A stretch of DNA of 64,000 nucleotides from Pseudomonadota bacterium (GTDB lineage Bacteria > Pseudomonadota > Gammaproteobacteria > Steroidobacterales > Steroidobacteraceae). The notes under the pieces were generated by a model. That model did no database searches, was not told the origin of the DNA, and saw only the letters and a program-made list of their open reading frames with translations. Shown here piece after piece: positions 8,684-16,736 of this stretch. The stretch spans positions 1 through 64,000 of the forward strand of contig JAEWLQ010000087.1 of assembly GCA_023457495.1 (NCBI GenBank), in the 5' to 3' direction. The stretch's first letter is position 1. Each line of letters opens with the position of its first letter. The translations under genes and the position numbers were made by a program.

Positions 8684-9793
8684 CTAACCACCGGAGGCCG
8701 CGCTCGGCGCGACTTCGACCTTCGGCATGAGCGAGGTATCAGTCACGTAGCGCTGGAAGGCGCGGCGGTCGGTCGCGTAGGTCACGGCGTCGTCCGGGTC
8801 GATTTCGCGCCTCGAGAGCGCGTCGAGCAGGGACTGGTCCATGAGGCTCATGCCGAGATCCTTGCCCGTCATGATCTGGTTCGGCACCTGGTGAGTCTGG
8901 TCGGTCTGGATGAGCTTGGCGATCGCGCGGGTCATGACCAGCGTTTCGCAGATGGCCTTGCGCGCGCGCTGATCGGCCGTCTTCACCAGGATCTGCGTGA
9001 CGACGGCGAGCAAGCTCTGCGACAGGAAGCTCTTGGTCTGTTCGCGTTCCTCGATCGGCAAGGCGTCGATGATGCGGTCGATGGTCTTCGAGGCCGAGGT
9101 CGTGTGGAGCGTGCCGAGCACGAGGTGGCCGGTTTCGGCGGCGGTCATCGCCATCGAAATGGTCTCCGCGTCGCGCAACTCGCCGACCAGGATGACGTCG
9201 GGATCCTCGCGCATCGCGGCGCGTACGCCCTCGGCGAACGTGGGGATGTGCGTGCCGAGCTCGCGCTGGATGACCTGGCTCTGCTTGCTGCGATGGACGA
9301 ACTCGATCGGGTCCTCGAGCGAGATGATGTTGAGGCGCCGCGAGGTGTTCAGGTGATCGATCATCGCCGCGAGCGTGGTCGACTTGCCGGTGCCGGTGGC
9401 GCCGGTGACGAGGATCATTCCCTGGTGATAGTCGCAGAGCTTCTTGACGATGGGCGGCAGGGCCAGCCGGTCGATGCTGGGAATGTCCTGCGGAATCGCG
9501 CGGAACGTGGCGCCGATGCCGGTTTCCTTGCGGAACACGTTGACGCGGAAACGGCCGCCATCGGCCGTGACGTACGAGAAGTCGAGATCGTTGCCCTTCG
9601 CGAAGTACTCATGCTGGTTCTTCGTGAAGATCTCGGTCAGGTAACTCTCGAGCTCCTGGTCGCCGACATCACGGAACTTGATCGGCATCAGGTCGCCGTT
9701 CATGCGCAGCATGGGCGGAACGCCGACGGCCAGGTGCACGTCGGAACAGTTCTGCTGCATACCGAGCTTCAGGAATGCATCGATACGGGCCAC
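8684..9793 (-). CDS. PilT-family type IV pilus retraction ATPase (proximal paralogue)
   Basis: A 369-residue ATPase with the same architecture as its neighbour: SDVHLAVG, Walker A GATGTGKST (131–139), Asp box SLEDPIEFVH, Walker B DVILVGELRD and His box LVLGTLHTTSASKTIDR. Its AIRNLIRE-equivalent reads AIAKLIQT. A 40-residue C-terminal extension (DPDDAVTYATDRRAF…) is longer than in standard PilT (about 344 residues). The ATG start at 9791–9793 fits the family's MxIxxFLxL beginning. The 98-bp upstream region runs into the left end of a 1-kb repeat element, which separates this gene from the HEAT-kinase gene. Confidence 0.9.
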   Translation of the reverse strand: MARIDAFLKLGMQQNCSDVHLAVGVPPMLRMNGDLMPIKFRDVGDQELESYLTEIFTKNQHEYFAKGNDLDFSYVTADGGRFRVNVFRKETGIGATFRAIPQDIPSIDRLALPPIVKKLCDYHQGMILVTGATGTGKSTTLAAMIDHLNTSRRLNIISLEDPIEFVHRSKQSQVIQRELGTHIPTFAEGVRAAMREDPDVILVGELRDAETISMAMTAAETGHLVLGTLHTTSASKTIDRIIDALPIEEREQTKSFLSQSLLAVVTQILVKTADQRARKAICETLVMTRAIAKLIQTDQTHQVPNQIMTGKDLGMSLMDQSLLDALSRREIDPDDAVTYATDRRAFQRYVTDTSLMPKVEVAPSAASGG

Positions 9794-9890
9794 GTGGCGG
9801 GGCTCTCCAGGTCAATATGTCTCACCCAAGCATGCGACGGTGAGACGGGCCCCGAGTGTGACGCACTGCGCGATTCTTCGCGAGCGTGAA

Positions 9891-9927
9891 AATGGGGACA
9901 TTCCTCGTTTCCTAGCAAATGGGGACA
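9891..9927 (+). repeat. Left terminal inverted repeat of element copy 1
   Basis: 37 bp beginning AATGGGGACATTCC and ending AAATGGGGACA, so GGGGACA occurs twice as a short direct repeat within the terminus. It differs from the other three termini at one base (AAAT instead of AAAC). It lies about 98 bp upstream of the PilT-type gene start. Confidence 0.9.
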
Positions 9928-10858
9928 CACCTCGGGGTGGGGCTTGATGAGTCCCGGCGATTCGAACGTCAGCGTGGACGGCATGGCCGGCGCCCATGCG
10001 ATGGGGTGTCGCTCCCGCGGCGCACTCCAGCTGTTGACCGCGCCAGATTTTTAGTCCGCCGGCGGTGGGGGCGGGATATCTGTCTCTGCCATCCTGAAGA
10101 GGCGCCTAGCGGGTAGAGCGAGACGTTTGCCGGCTCCGTGCCTTGCGCGAACGTCGGATGCGCCGCGTACGCGAAGCCCCATCGCATGTGCACCGTCCAT
10201 GCCGTGCTAGGTTCGCGGCGCCGGGACTCATCGAGCCTGCGCACCGACGACACGGGTCCCGCCTCCTGCAAGTACACGACGAGGAGTGTCGGCCCGGTAC
10301 GCCGGGATCAAGAGAAGAGGTGGAGGATTCACGCACGAGCGGCCTCGTACGCCGGACGGTGACGAGTCTGTACGCGATACGTCTAACTACGTCAACGCCG
10401 CTAATCTGCACGAACAATGGAAACGCGCCTCTTCCCCATCCAAGCGCGATCGTGAGTACTGCGCGGCGAACCCGCTTCGCTCTCGAATGGACGTGCCGCG
10501 CCGTGGCCGAACCGCTACGCGCTTCGATGAGTCCCTGAAGACGACCGCGTCGACGTTGACTGGCAAGGACGGTGCACACGCGATGGGGCTTCGCGTACGC
10601 GGCGCATCCGGCGTTCGCGCAAGGCACGGAGCCGGCAAACGACGCCCTCAGACCGCGCTAGGCGCCTTTTCAGAATGGCAGAGACAGATAACCCGCCCGC
10701 ACTGCCGGCGGGCCACAAATCTGGCGTCATCAACAACTGGAGTGCGCCGTGGGAGCGACACCCCATCGCGTGGGCGCCGGCCTTGCCACGCGCAGCCCAG
10801 CACAGTCGTCTTCAGGGATTCATCGAAGCTCTTACCGACACGACCCACGCCCCAGGCC

Positions 10859-10895
10859 TGTCCCCGTTTGCTAGGAAACGAGGAATGTCCCCATT
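10859..10895 (-). repeat. Right terminal inverted repeat of element copy 1
   Basis: Reverse complement of the 37-bp terminus. Its outer bases …CCCCATTA contain the TAA stop codon (10894–10896, minus strand) of the HEAT-kinase gene, so gene end and element end coincide. Confidence 0.9.
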
Positions 10896-13416
10896 ACCGG
10901 TATTTTTCGAGCGCGGCGCGCAGTTCCTGCATGGTCTGGAAGCGCTTGTCCTTGTCGACGGACATGGCTTGCATGATGACTTCGGGCAGGCCCGCGGGCA
11001 GGGCGGGGTTGAGTTCGCGCGGCGGGCGCGCCTTGCCCTGCACGTGCTGGTACATGACGGACATGTGATCGCCGCGCGCGTACGGCGGCACGCCGGTCAT
11101 GATTTCGTAGAGGATGACGCCGAGCGCGTATACGTCCGCGCGCTGGTCGACCTTCTTGCCGAGGATCTGCTCGGGCGCCATGTATTTCGGCGATCCGATC
11201 ACGTAGCCGGTCTTGGTGAGCTGCGTGTCGCCTTCGCGCTGCGCGGCCGCGACACCGAAGTCCACGATCTTGAGCAGGCCTTCGGTGTTGATCAGCACGT
11301 TCGCGGGCTTGAGGTCGCGATGCACGATGCCCTGCGCGTGCGCGACTTCCATGCCCGTGCAGATGTCGATGCCGAAGCCGAGCGCGCGCGCGAACGGCAT
11401 GGGTTTCTCGCCGACGACCTCACTACCCAGCGTGTGCGAGGGGAAATACTCCATCGAGATGGCGTAGTTGCCCTGGATGAACAGGAAGTCGTAGATGCGG
11501 ATGACGTTGTGGTGCGTGATCTTGCGCGAGTAGCGCAGCTCATGCACGAAACGCTTCATGATCTCTTCGTCTTCCGAGACGTTCGGGTTCAGGAACTTGA
11601 GGATCAGCCGCTCGTCGACGACGGTGTCTTCCATGAGCAGCACCGTGCCGAACGCGCCCTTGCCGATGCGTTCGACGAACTTGTAGCGGCCCTCGATGAT
11701 GTCGCCGGGCTTGAGCGTCTGGATGTCGAGCTTCTGCGGCCCGGCCATCTGCTCGGCCTGCTTGATCGAGCGCTGCACTTCCTGCTCGGACATGAGCAGC
11801 GTGCGCGCGGGCTGCTGCGCGGTGGCGGACGGGGGCGGCGCTTCCGGACGCGGCCGCGGTGGCGGAACCGGGGCCGGGGCCGACGATGGCATGCCCGGAG
11901 CCTGCGTCGCGCCTTCCGAGCGATGTCCTGGCGTAGTCGTCAGTGGAATCCGGTTCTGCGTCGAAGACAGCCGCGAGCCGCTGACGGAGAAGCGCGAGTC
12001 GAGATCCGACAACGCGCGCAGCGCCGCCTGGGCCACGGTCTGCTCGGCGTCCCCGGACTGGCCCTGGATCTGTACCCGGATCGCCTCGAGCCGGCGTTCG
12101 TCGGCGAGCTTGGCCAGGGCGGAGATCGCCTCGATGCGGATGTCCTTCTCGTCGCGCTGGAGCATCGGCATCACGGCGTCGATGACCTTGTGATCGCCCA
12201 GGCGACCCAGCGCGCGCACGACCACGGGCAGGGAGCGCGGCGGAGTCGTCTCGAGCATTTCGAGCAGGCGTGGCACCGCGCGCTTGCTGCCGATTTCCGC
12301 CAGCGCATCGACCGCGCGCTCGCTGACCCACCAGTCCTTGTCCTTGGTGGCATCGATGAGATGACCGACGGCGCGGTCGTCCTTCGTCTGGTTCAGGATT
12401 TCCACGGCGGCGCGGCGCACGTCCGGATCCTGGTCGCCCACGAGTTGCAGCACGGCTTCGACGACCTTCGGTCCACCGATCTTGCCGAGCGCGTCGGCGG
12501 CGCGGCTGCGGACCCACCAGTCATCGTCCGCGACCGCCTCGAGCAGCTCTTTCACCGACTTCGAGGTTCCGATCTCGTTGAGCACTTCGACGGCCGCGCG
12601 GCGCGCGTATTCGTTCTCGTCCTTGAGCACCGGGATCAGGTACTTGATCGTTTCCGGGTCGTTCGCGCGGATCACGACGTCGACCGCCTTGTTCTGCACG
12701 TCGATCTCGGGATCGCGCAGCAGTCCGATGACCTTCTCCACGTCGATCGGGCTGTCCATGCGCGCGAGCGCGGCCAGCGTCGCGGAACGCACGAGCTTGT
12801 TCGTGTCGTTGAGCTGCTGCTGCAGAGCCCGTGAAACCTCGGGCTTCGGGAAACGCGAAAGGATGTTGATGATGTGCAGGCGGGCGACCGGGTCCTTGCC
12901 GTTCAGGCGGCCGACCAGTTCCGGCAGATCGTTGTCGGTGGCGATTTCGCCGAGGATGCGGAACAGCGCGGCCTTTTCGTTCGCTTCCTGCTTGTAGGCC
13001 GACTGGAGGATCTCGCGCACCGAGAGCCGCGCGCGATGCGCATTGATCACATCGAGCAGCGCCGACTTGGCGACCCCTTCGGTGCCCAGGGCCTCGAGCA
13101 GCATCGTGGGCGGGTAGGCGCGGCTGCTCGAGAGCGCCCAGGCGACGCCCGCAACCACGCGCGGACTGCCCGTCACCATCGCGTCGATGAACTTCGGGAA
13201 GGTCTTCTGATTGACGAGGCCGGTCAGGACCTCGATGTACGCGACGGTCGCGATCTTGTCCGCGTCCGCAAGCGCGGCGGTGACGGGTTCGATCGCGCCC
13301 GGCCCCAGCTCGCGAAGCTTCGCGATGGCCTTTTGCGTTTGAGGAGCCGCGACGTCGGTCGCTTCCTTCAGCTCCGTGATGAACCGGTCCGCCCGGATGT
13401 TGGTAAAGAAACTCAT
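10894..13416 (-). CDS. HEAT-repeat protein fused to a Ser/Thr protein kinase
   Basis: An 840-residue protein. Residues 1–480 are tandem HEAT/PBS-lyase-like repeats (VRSRAADALGKIG, VRRAAVEILNQ and similar, spaced about 30–37 residues). A Pro/Ala-rich linker (about 490–560) leads to a C-terminal Hanks-type kinase: glycine loop IGKGAFG (from 585), ATP lysine in LILKFL, HRDLKPAN (catalytic D701), DFG and APE. All catalytic residues are present, so it is probably active. No transmembrane segment is seen, so it is cytoplasmic. It is transcribed toward two PilT-type ATPases and may regulate them (inference). The ATG at 13416 was chosen over a GTG at 13443 because MSFFTNIRADRF looks like a natural start. 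Confidence 0.9.
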   Translation of the reverse strand: MSFFTNIRADRFITELKEATDVAAPQTQKAIAKLRELGPGAIEPVTAALADADKIATVAYIEVLTGLVNQKTFPKFIDAMVTGSPRVVAGVAWALSSSRAYPPTMLLEALGTEGVAKSALLDVINAHRARLSVREILQSAYKQEANEKAALFRILGEIATDNDLPELVGRLNGKDPVARLHIINILSRFPKPEVSRALQQQLNDTNKLVRSATLAALARMDSPIDVEKVIGLLRDPEIDVQNKAVDVVIRANDPETIKYLIPVLKDENEYARRAAVEVLNEIGTSKSVKELLEAVADDDWWVRSRAADALGKIGGPKVVEAVLQLVGDQDPDVRRAAVEILNQTKDDRAVGHLIDATKDKDWWVSERAVDALAEIGSKRAVPRLLEMLETTPPRSLPVVVRALGRLGDHKVIDAVMPMLQRDEKDIRIEAISALAKLADERRLEAIRVQIQGQSGDAEQTVAQAALRALSDLDSRFSVSGSRLSSTQNRIPLTTTPGHRSEGATQAPGMPSSAPAPVPPPRPRPEAPPPSATAQQPARTLLMSEQEVQRSIKQAEQMAGPQKLDIQTLKPGDIIEGRYKFVERIGKGAFGTVLLMEDTVVDERLILKFLNPNVSEDEEIMKRFVHELRYSRKITHHNVIRIYDFLFIQGNYAISMEYFPSHTLGSEVVGEKPMPFARALGFGIDICTGMEVAHAQGIVHRDLKPANVLINTEGLLKIVDFGVAAAQREGDTQLTKTGYVIGSPKYMAPEQILGKKVDQRADVYALGVILYEIMTGVPPYARGDHMSVMYQHVQGKARPPRELNPALPAGLPEVIMQAMSVDKDKRFQTMQELRAALEKYR

Positions 13417-13554
13417 GGAACGGCTGACCCGCCGGGCGCCCACCGACTCCGGTCCTGCGATGCGCTCACGGGTTGATACAAGCTTTCCGTCCTTCTGCCT
13501 TGAACCCTGCTACAAAAATTATGCCACATGTCTCGCCGCTGCCGGCCGATTCGG

Positions 13555-13560
13555 TAGAAT
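13555..13560 (+). promoter_or_regulatory. Probable -10 box of mrp
   Basis: TAGAAT in the context GGTAGAATCCCGC, 38 nt before the mrp ATG, in the 182-bp divergent region between the HEAT-kinase gene and mrp. No convincing -35 is seen. The same style (GGTAnnAT followed by GC-rich bases) precedes prfC and mutL. Confidence 0.4.
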
Positions 13561-13598
13561 CCCGCACCCCGTTGTCCCGGCGGACATTCAAGAATCTT

Positions 13599-14693
13599 AT
13601 GGTTGCAGAGCTTTCCGCCGAATTTCGCGCACTGGTCGAAAGTTATTCGGACCCGTTTCTCGGGACGACGCTCGGAAACGCGAAAGTCGTCGAATCCGTG
13701 GAACTGAAAGGTGAACGGGCTCACGTTCGCGTGGCACTGGGCTTCCCCATCGAGGATTACCGCGAGGAATTCACGCGAGGCCTGATGGCCCACGTGCGCG
13801 CCGCGGGCGGACCCGCCGACGTGCAGATCGAGCTCGTCGCGAAGATCGCCGCGCATGCCGTGCAGCGCCAGCTCTCGCCGCTCGCGGGGGTGCGCAACAT
13901 CGTCGCGGTCGCGTCCGGCAAGGGTGGGGTGGGCAAGTCCACCGTCGCCGCGAATCTCGCCCTCGCATGGGCGCGGCAGGGCGCGCGCGTGGGCATTCTC
14001 GATGCCGACATCTACGGTCCGAGCCAGCCCATCATGCTGGGGCTCACCGGCCAGCGACCCTCATCGCCGGACGGTAAACGCATCAAGCCGCTCGCCGCGC
14101 ACGGCGTCGTGACGATGTCGATCGGATTCCTGATCGATCCCGAACAGCCCATGGTCTGGCGCGGACCCATGGTCACCCAGGCGCTGACCCAGTTGCTCAA
14201 CGACACGGACTGGGGCGAGCTCGATTACCTGGTGATCGACATGCCGCCCGGAACGGGTGACATACAGCTCACGCTGTCGCAACGCGTGCCGGTCGCGGGC
14301 GCCGTGATCGTGACGACGCCGCAGGACATCGCGTTGGCCGATGCGCGCAAGGGTCTCAAGATGTTCGAGAAGGTCAACGTGCCCGTGCTCGGCATCGTCG
14401 AGAACATGAGCGTTCACGTGTGCAGCAACTGCGGCCACGTCGAGCACCTGTTCGGCGCGGGCGGCGGTGCGCGCATGGCCGCGCAGTACGGGGTCGAGTT
14501 GCTGGGCGAACTGCCATTGGACGCGCGAGTTCGCGAGGAAGCGGATGGCGGCGCGCCGACCGTGGCCGCCGCGCCGGACTCGCCGCACGCCGCGCCGTAT
14601 TTCACGATGGCGCGTCGCACCGCGGCCGCGCTCGCGCGCCGCGCCAAGGACCGCTCCACGTTGTTCCCGAAGATCGTCGTAGAAGAAAGTTAG
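13599..14693 (+). CDS. apbC: Mrp/ApbC Fe–S cluster carrier P-loop ATPase
   Basis: A 364-residue cytosolic scaffold/carrier that delivers [4Fe-4S] clusters. Residues 1–95 resemble the MIP18/FeS assembly domain. The deviant Walker A SGKGGVGKST is at 106–115, the switch motif DADIYGPSQP follows, and the cluster-binding CSNC motif is at C275/C278. The ATG at 13599 (MVAELSAEF) was chosen because the in-frame extension to 13473 crosses the -10-like element and encodes unrelated residues. dcd follows 18 nt downstream, the usual mrp–dcd order in gammaproteobacteria. Confidence 0.95.
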   Translation: MVAELSAEFRALVESYSDPFLGTTLGNAKVVESVELKGERAHVRVALGFPIEDYREEFTRGLMAHVRAAGGPADVQIELVAKIAAHAVQRQLSPLAGVRNIVAVASGKGGVGKSTVAANLALAWARQGARVGILDADIYGPSQPIMLGLTGQRPSSPDGKRIKPLAAHGVVTMSIGFLIDPEQPMVWRGPMVTQALTQLLNDTDWGELDYLVIDMPPGTGDIQLTLSQRVPVAGAVIVTTPQDIALADARKGLKMFEKVNVPVLGIVENMSVHVCSNCGHVEHLFGAGGGARMAAQYGVELLGELPLDARVREEADGGAPTVAAAPDSPHAAPYFTMARRTAAALARRAKDRSTLFPKIVVEES

Positions 14694-14711
14694 CCCGCGA
14701 AAGGGAGTCAG

Positions 14712-15281
14712 ATGAGCATCAAGTCGGACCATTGGATCCGCCGCATGGCGGCGCAGCAGAAGATGATCGAGCCGTTCGCGCCGGAACAGGTGCGCCAAGC
14801 CGCCGATGGACACAAGATCGTCTCCTACGGCACTTCGAGCTACGGCTACGACGTGCGCTGCTCGCGCGAATTCAAGATCTTCACGAACATCAACTCGACG
14901 ATCGTGGATCCGAAGGCGTTCGACGAGAAGAGTTTCGTCGACGTGTCCGCCGACGTGTGCATCATCCCGCCGAACTCCTTCGCGCTGGCCAGGACCGTCG
15001 AGTACTTCCGGATTCCGCGCTCCACGCTGGTGGTCTGCCTCGGAAAATCGACCTATGCCCGCTGCGGGATCATCGTGAACGTGACGCCGCTGGAGCCGGA
15101 GTGGGAAGGGCACGTCACGCTGGAGTTTTCGAACACCACACCGCTGCCCGCGAAGATCTACGCGAACGAAGGCGTCGCGCAGATGCTGTTTTTCGAGTCG
15201 GATGAAATCTGCTCGACGTCTTACAAGGACCGCGGCGGGAAGTACCAGGGCCAAACCGGCGTCACGCTTCCCAAGACCTGA
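14712..15281 (+). CDS. dcd: dCTP deaminase
   Basis: A 189-residue trimeric enzyme that converts dCTP to dUTP for dTTP synthesis. The family signature is present: GKSTYARCGIIVNVTPL then EPEWEGHVTLEFSNTT, with the catalytic glutamate in the latter segment, and the C-terminal YQGQTGVTLP that closes over the nucleotide. Length matches the family (about 188–193). An AAGGGAG Shine–Dalgarno precedes the ATG. It is co-transcribed with mrp. A solo repeat related to the 1-kb element's termini follows about 70 bp downstream. Confidence 0.96.
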   Translation: MSIKSDHWIRRMAAQQKMIEPFAPEQVRQAADGHKIVSYGTSSYGYDVRCSREFKIFTNINSTIVDPKAFDEKSFVDVSADVCIIPPNSFALARTVEYFRIPRSTLVVCLGKSTYARCGIIVNVTPLEPEWEGHVTLEFSNTTPLPAKIYANEGVAQMLFFESDEICSTSYKDRGGKYQGQTGVTLPKT

Positions 15282-15354
15282 GCGGTGTAACACGACTCGG
15301 ACGGCGCCGTTTCGGCGACGTTTCCTTCGTGGCGCTTGCGCCTGACAAGTCCGG

Positions 15355-15385
15355 CACCTTTTGCTAGGAATTGGGGACTGTCCCC
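15355..15385 (-). repeat. Solo repeat related to the 1-kb element termini
   Basis: Reads CCTTTTGCTAGGAA then TTGGGGACTGTCCCC. The part TTTGCTAGGAA matches the inner end of the 37-bp termini, and TGTCCCC matches their outer end, but the middle differs and forms a compact palindrome GGGGAC-T-GTCCCC. It lies 3 bp beyond the TAG stop codon of the DUF3108 gene, in the convergent gap after dcd. I see no second terminus or body nearby, so it is a solo REP-like unit or remnant. Confidence 0.7.
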
Positions 15386-15388
15386 CTC

Positions 15389-16096
15389 CTATTTCTCGAC
15401 GCTCTCGATCAGCAGCGTGAACTCGAGTTTCCCCTTCCGGGTGCGTTCCGCCTTCACGGGTAGATAGCCGAGCGCCGGGGCGACCCAGGTGCGCGTCACG
15501 CGGTCGTTGCCGGAGCGCTGGCTGGTATAGACGAGGGTGTCGAGCCGGCCGAGCGCGGTGTCGATCTGCTTTTCGCCCTCGAGGCGCAGCTGGTATTCCT
15601 TGACCTTGCCGTCGCCGTCGACCAGCCACACCGTGTCGTGCAGCTTGCGTTCCTGGAGGTTGCGCAGCGAGGCGATCTGCAGCGACATCGGATCCTGGGC
15701 GTTGTCCGGCAGCTCCACGTCGACCGGATTGCCCTTGGCCGTGCCGGTGACGCGCTTGCGGTCCCAGTCGAAACGCAGATCGATGGGCCGTTCCTTTTCA
15801 TCCGTGCCGCGAAAACGCTGCGGCACGACGTGCCCGTCCACGATCCTGAACGTGCTGGTCTGCGACAGGGAATCCGGCAACGCCATGCGGAACATGCCGC
15901 GTGGCTTGTTCATCGTCTCGTATTCGAAGGCGCCGTCGCCCGTCGCGCGCAACTCGATGGTCGAGCTGGCGGCGGAAATTCCCTTCCATTCGACCACGTA
16001 GCTCGCGCGAAACGGCTTCATGTCGCCCGGGTCTGCGAGCGCGCCTGCGCTGCAGAGCGCCAGCGCGGCGACGAACAGGCGCTCAAGCAGCCGCAT
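15389..16096 (-). CDS. DUF3108 family exported protein
   Basis: A 235-residue protein with an N-terminal signal peptide (MRLLERLFVAALALCSAGALA) and a DUF3108-type beta-rich body containing SASSTIELRATGDGAFEYET, LRFDWDRKRVTG and VTRTWVAPALGYLPVKAE. DUF3108 proteins are predicted periplasmic or outer-membrane-associated proteins of unknown function, commonly found beside purN. The ATG at 16096 was chosen because it begins the signal peptide and overlaps the purN 3' end by 14 nt; a longer frame would run inside purN. Confidence 0.85.
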   Translation of the reverse strand: MRLLERLFVAALALCSAGALADPGDMKPFRASYVVEWKGISAASSTIELRATGDGAFEYETMNKPRGMFRMALPDSLSQTSTFRIVDGHVVPQRFRGTDEKERPIDLRFDWDRKRVTGTAKGNPVDVELPDNAQDPMSLQIASLRNLQERKLHDTVWLVDGDGKVKEYQLRLEGEKQIDTALGRLDTLVYTSQRSGNDRVTRTWVAPALGYLPVKAERTRKGKLEFTLLIESVEK

Positions 16097-16736
16097 CGCT
16101 TTCCTCGATGAGCGGCGCGGCGAGCGGTTCGCCGTCGAAAAACACGGCGCCTTCGCGCCAGGCGATGCGACCCGTGGCGATGAGTGAGCAGACATGCGGG
16201 TAGATGATGTGTTCGAGCGTATGAACGCGCGCTGAAACCGTATCCGGCGTGTCGCCCGGCCGGATCCGCAGGCGTCCCTGCATGATCACCGGTCCGCCGT
16301 CGAGCTCGGGGGTGACGTAGTGCACGCTCGCGCCATGATGCGAGTCGCCGGCGGCGAGCGCGCGCGCATGGGTGTCGAGGCCCTTGTACTTGGGCAGCAG
16401 CGAGGGATGGATGTTGAGCAGCTGTCCCGCGAAGCGCTCGACGAAGCCTTCCGAGAGAATGCGCATGAAGCCCGCGAGCGCCACGAGACGCGCGCCGCTG
16501 GCCTCGATCTCGGCCGCCAGCGCGGCGTCGAAGCTGTCGCGATCGGGGAATTGCTTCACCGGCACGACGGAGGTCGGCACGCCGAGCGCGGCGGCGCGCG
16601 CCAGTCCGCCGGCGGAGGGGCGATCGGCGATCACCCTAACTACCTCGTAGGCGCTGCCGGCCCCGTGGGCCGCGCGCGCGATGGCTTCCATGTTGCTGCC
16701 GCGGCCGGAGATGACCACCGCGACGGGCAGCTTCAT
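16083..16736 (-). CDS. purN: Phosphoribosylglycinamide formyltransferase (GART)
   Basis: A 217-residue enzyme of de novo purine synthesis that formylates GAR using 10-formyl-THF. Motifs: GRGSN (11–15) for phosphate binding, NIHPSLLP with catalytic N108/H110, and GASVHYVTPELDGGPVI containing the catalytic aspartate (D146). The ATG (16734–16736) overlaps the purM stop (ATGA), giving a purM–purN–DUF3108 operon. Confidence 0.96.
   Translation of the reverse strand: MKLPVAVVISGRGSNMEAIARAAHGAGSAYEVVRVIADRPSAGGLARAAALGVPTSVVPVKQFPDRDSFDAALAAEIEASGARLVALAGFMRILSEGFVERFAGQLLNIHPSLLPKYKGLDTHARALAAGDSHHGASVHYVTPELDGGPVIMQGRLRIRPGDTPDTVSARVHTLEHIIYPHVCSLIATGRIAWREGAVFFDGEPLAAPLIEESDAAA

Larger units (their letters stand above)
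9891..10895. mobile_element. 1,005-bp non-coding nested-palindrome element, copy 1
   Basis: Fills the gap between the HEAT-kinase stop codon and the proximal PilT-type gene. The 37-bp terminal inverted repeats are at 9891–9927 and 10859–10895. Inside are four copies of a ~80-bp unit (GATGAGTCCC … GCGATGGGG … GCGGCGCA): plus at 9946–10024, minus at 10159–10232, plus at 10526–10606 and minus at 10743–10824. Each half is thus a palindrome, and the two halves are inverted repeats of each other around an asymmetric ~290-bp core (10233–10525). No internal frame looks like a protein; the frames present are by-products of GC-rich inverted repeats. No target-site duplication is visible. Copy 2 at 29426–30452 is homologous throughout, in opposite orientation. 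Confidence 0.85.

Noticed and set aside
6239..9889. Very long open frame (over 1,200 codons) on the plus strand opposite metG and the PilT-type genes
   Set aside because: It lies antisense to well-identified genes; its translation is Arg/Asp/Val-rich with no domain, a common artefact in DNA this G+C-rich.
9946..10824. Repeat units considered as a CRISPR array
   Set aside because: Only four units, alternating in orientation, ~80 bp long and with non-uniform spacers; no cas genes.
10286..11068. Open frame of about 260 codons spanning the core and right arm of copy 1
   Set aside because: It runs out of the element into the antisense of the kinase gene; not preserved between copies.
10675..12834. 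Open frame of about 719 codons opposite the HEAT-kinase gene
   Set aside because: Antisense shadow of a gene with clear HEAT and kinase motifs; the start lies in the repeat element.
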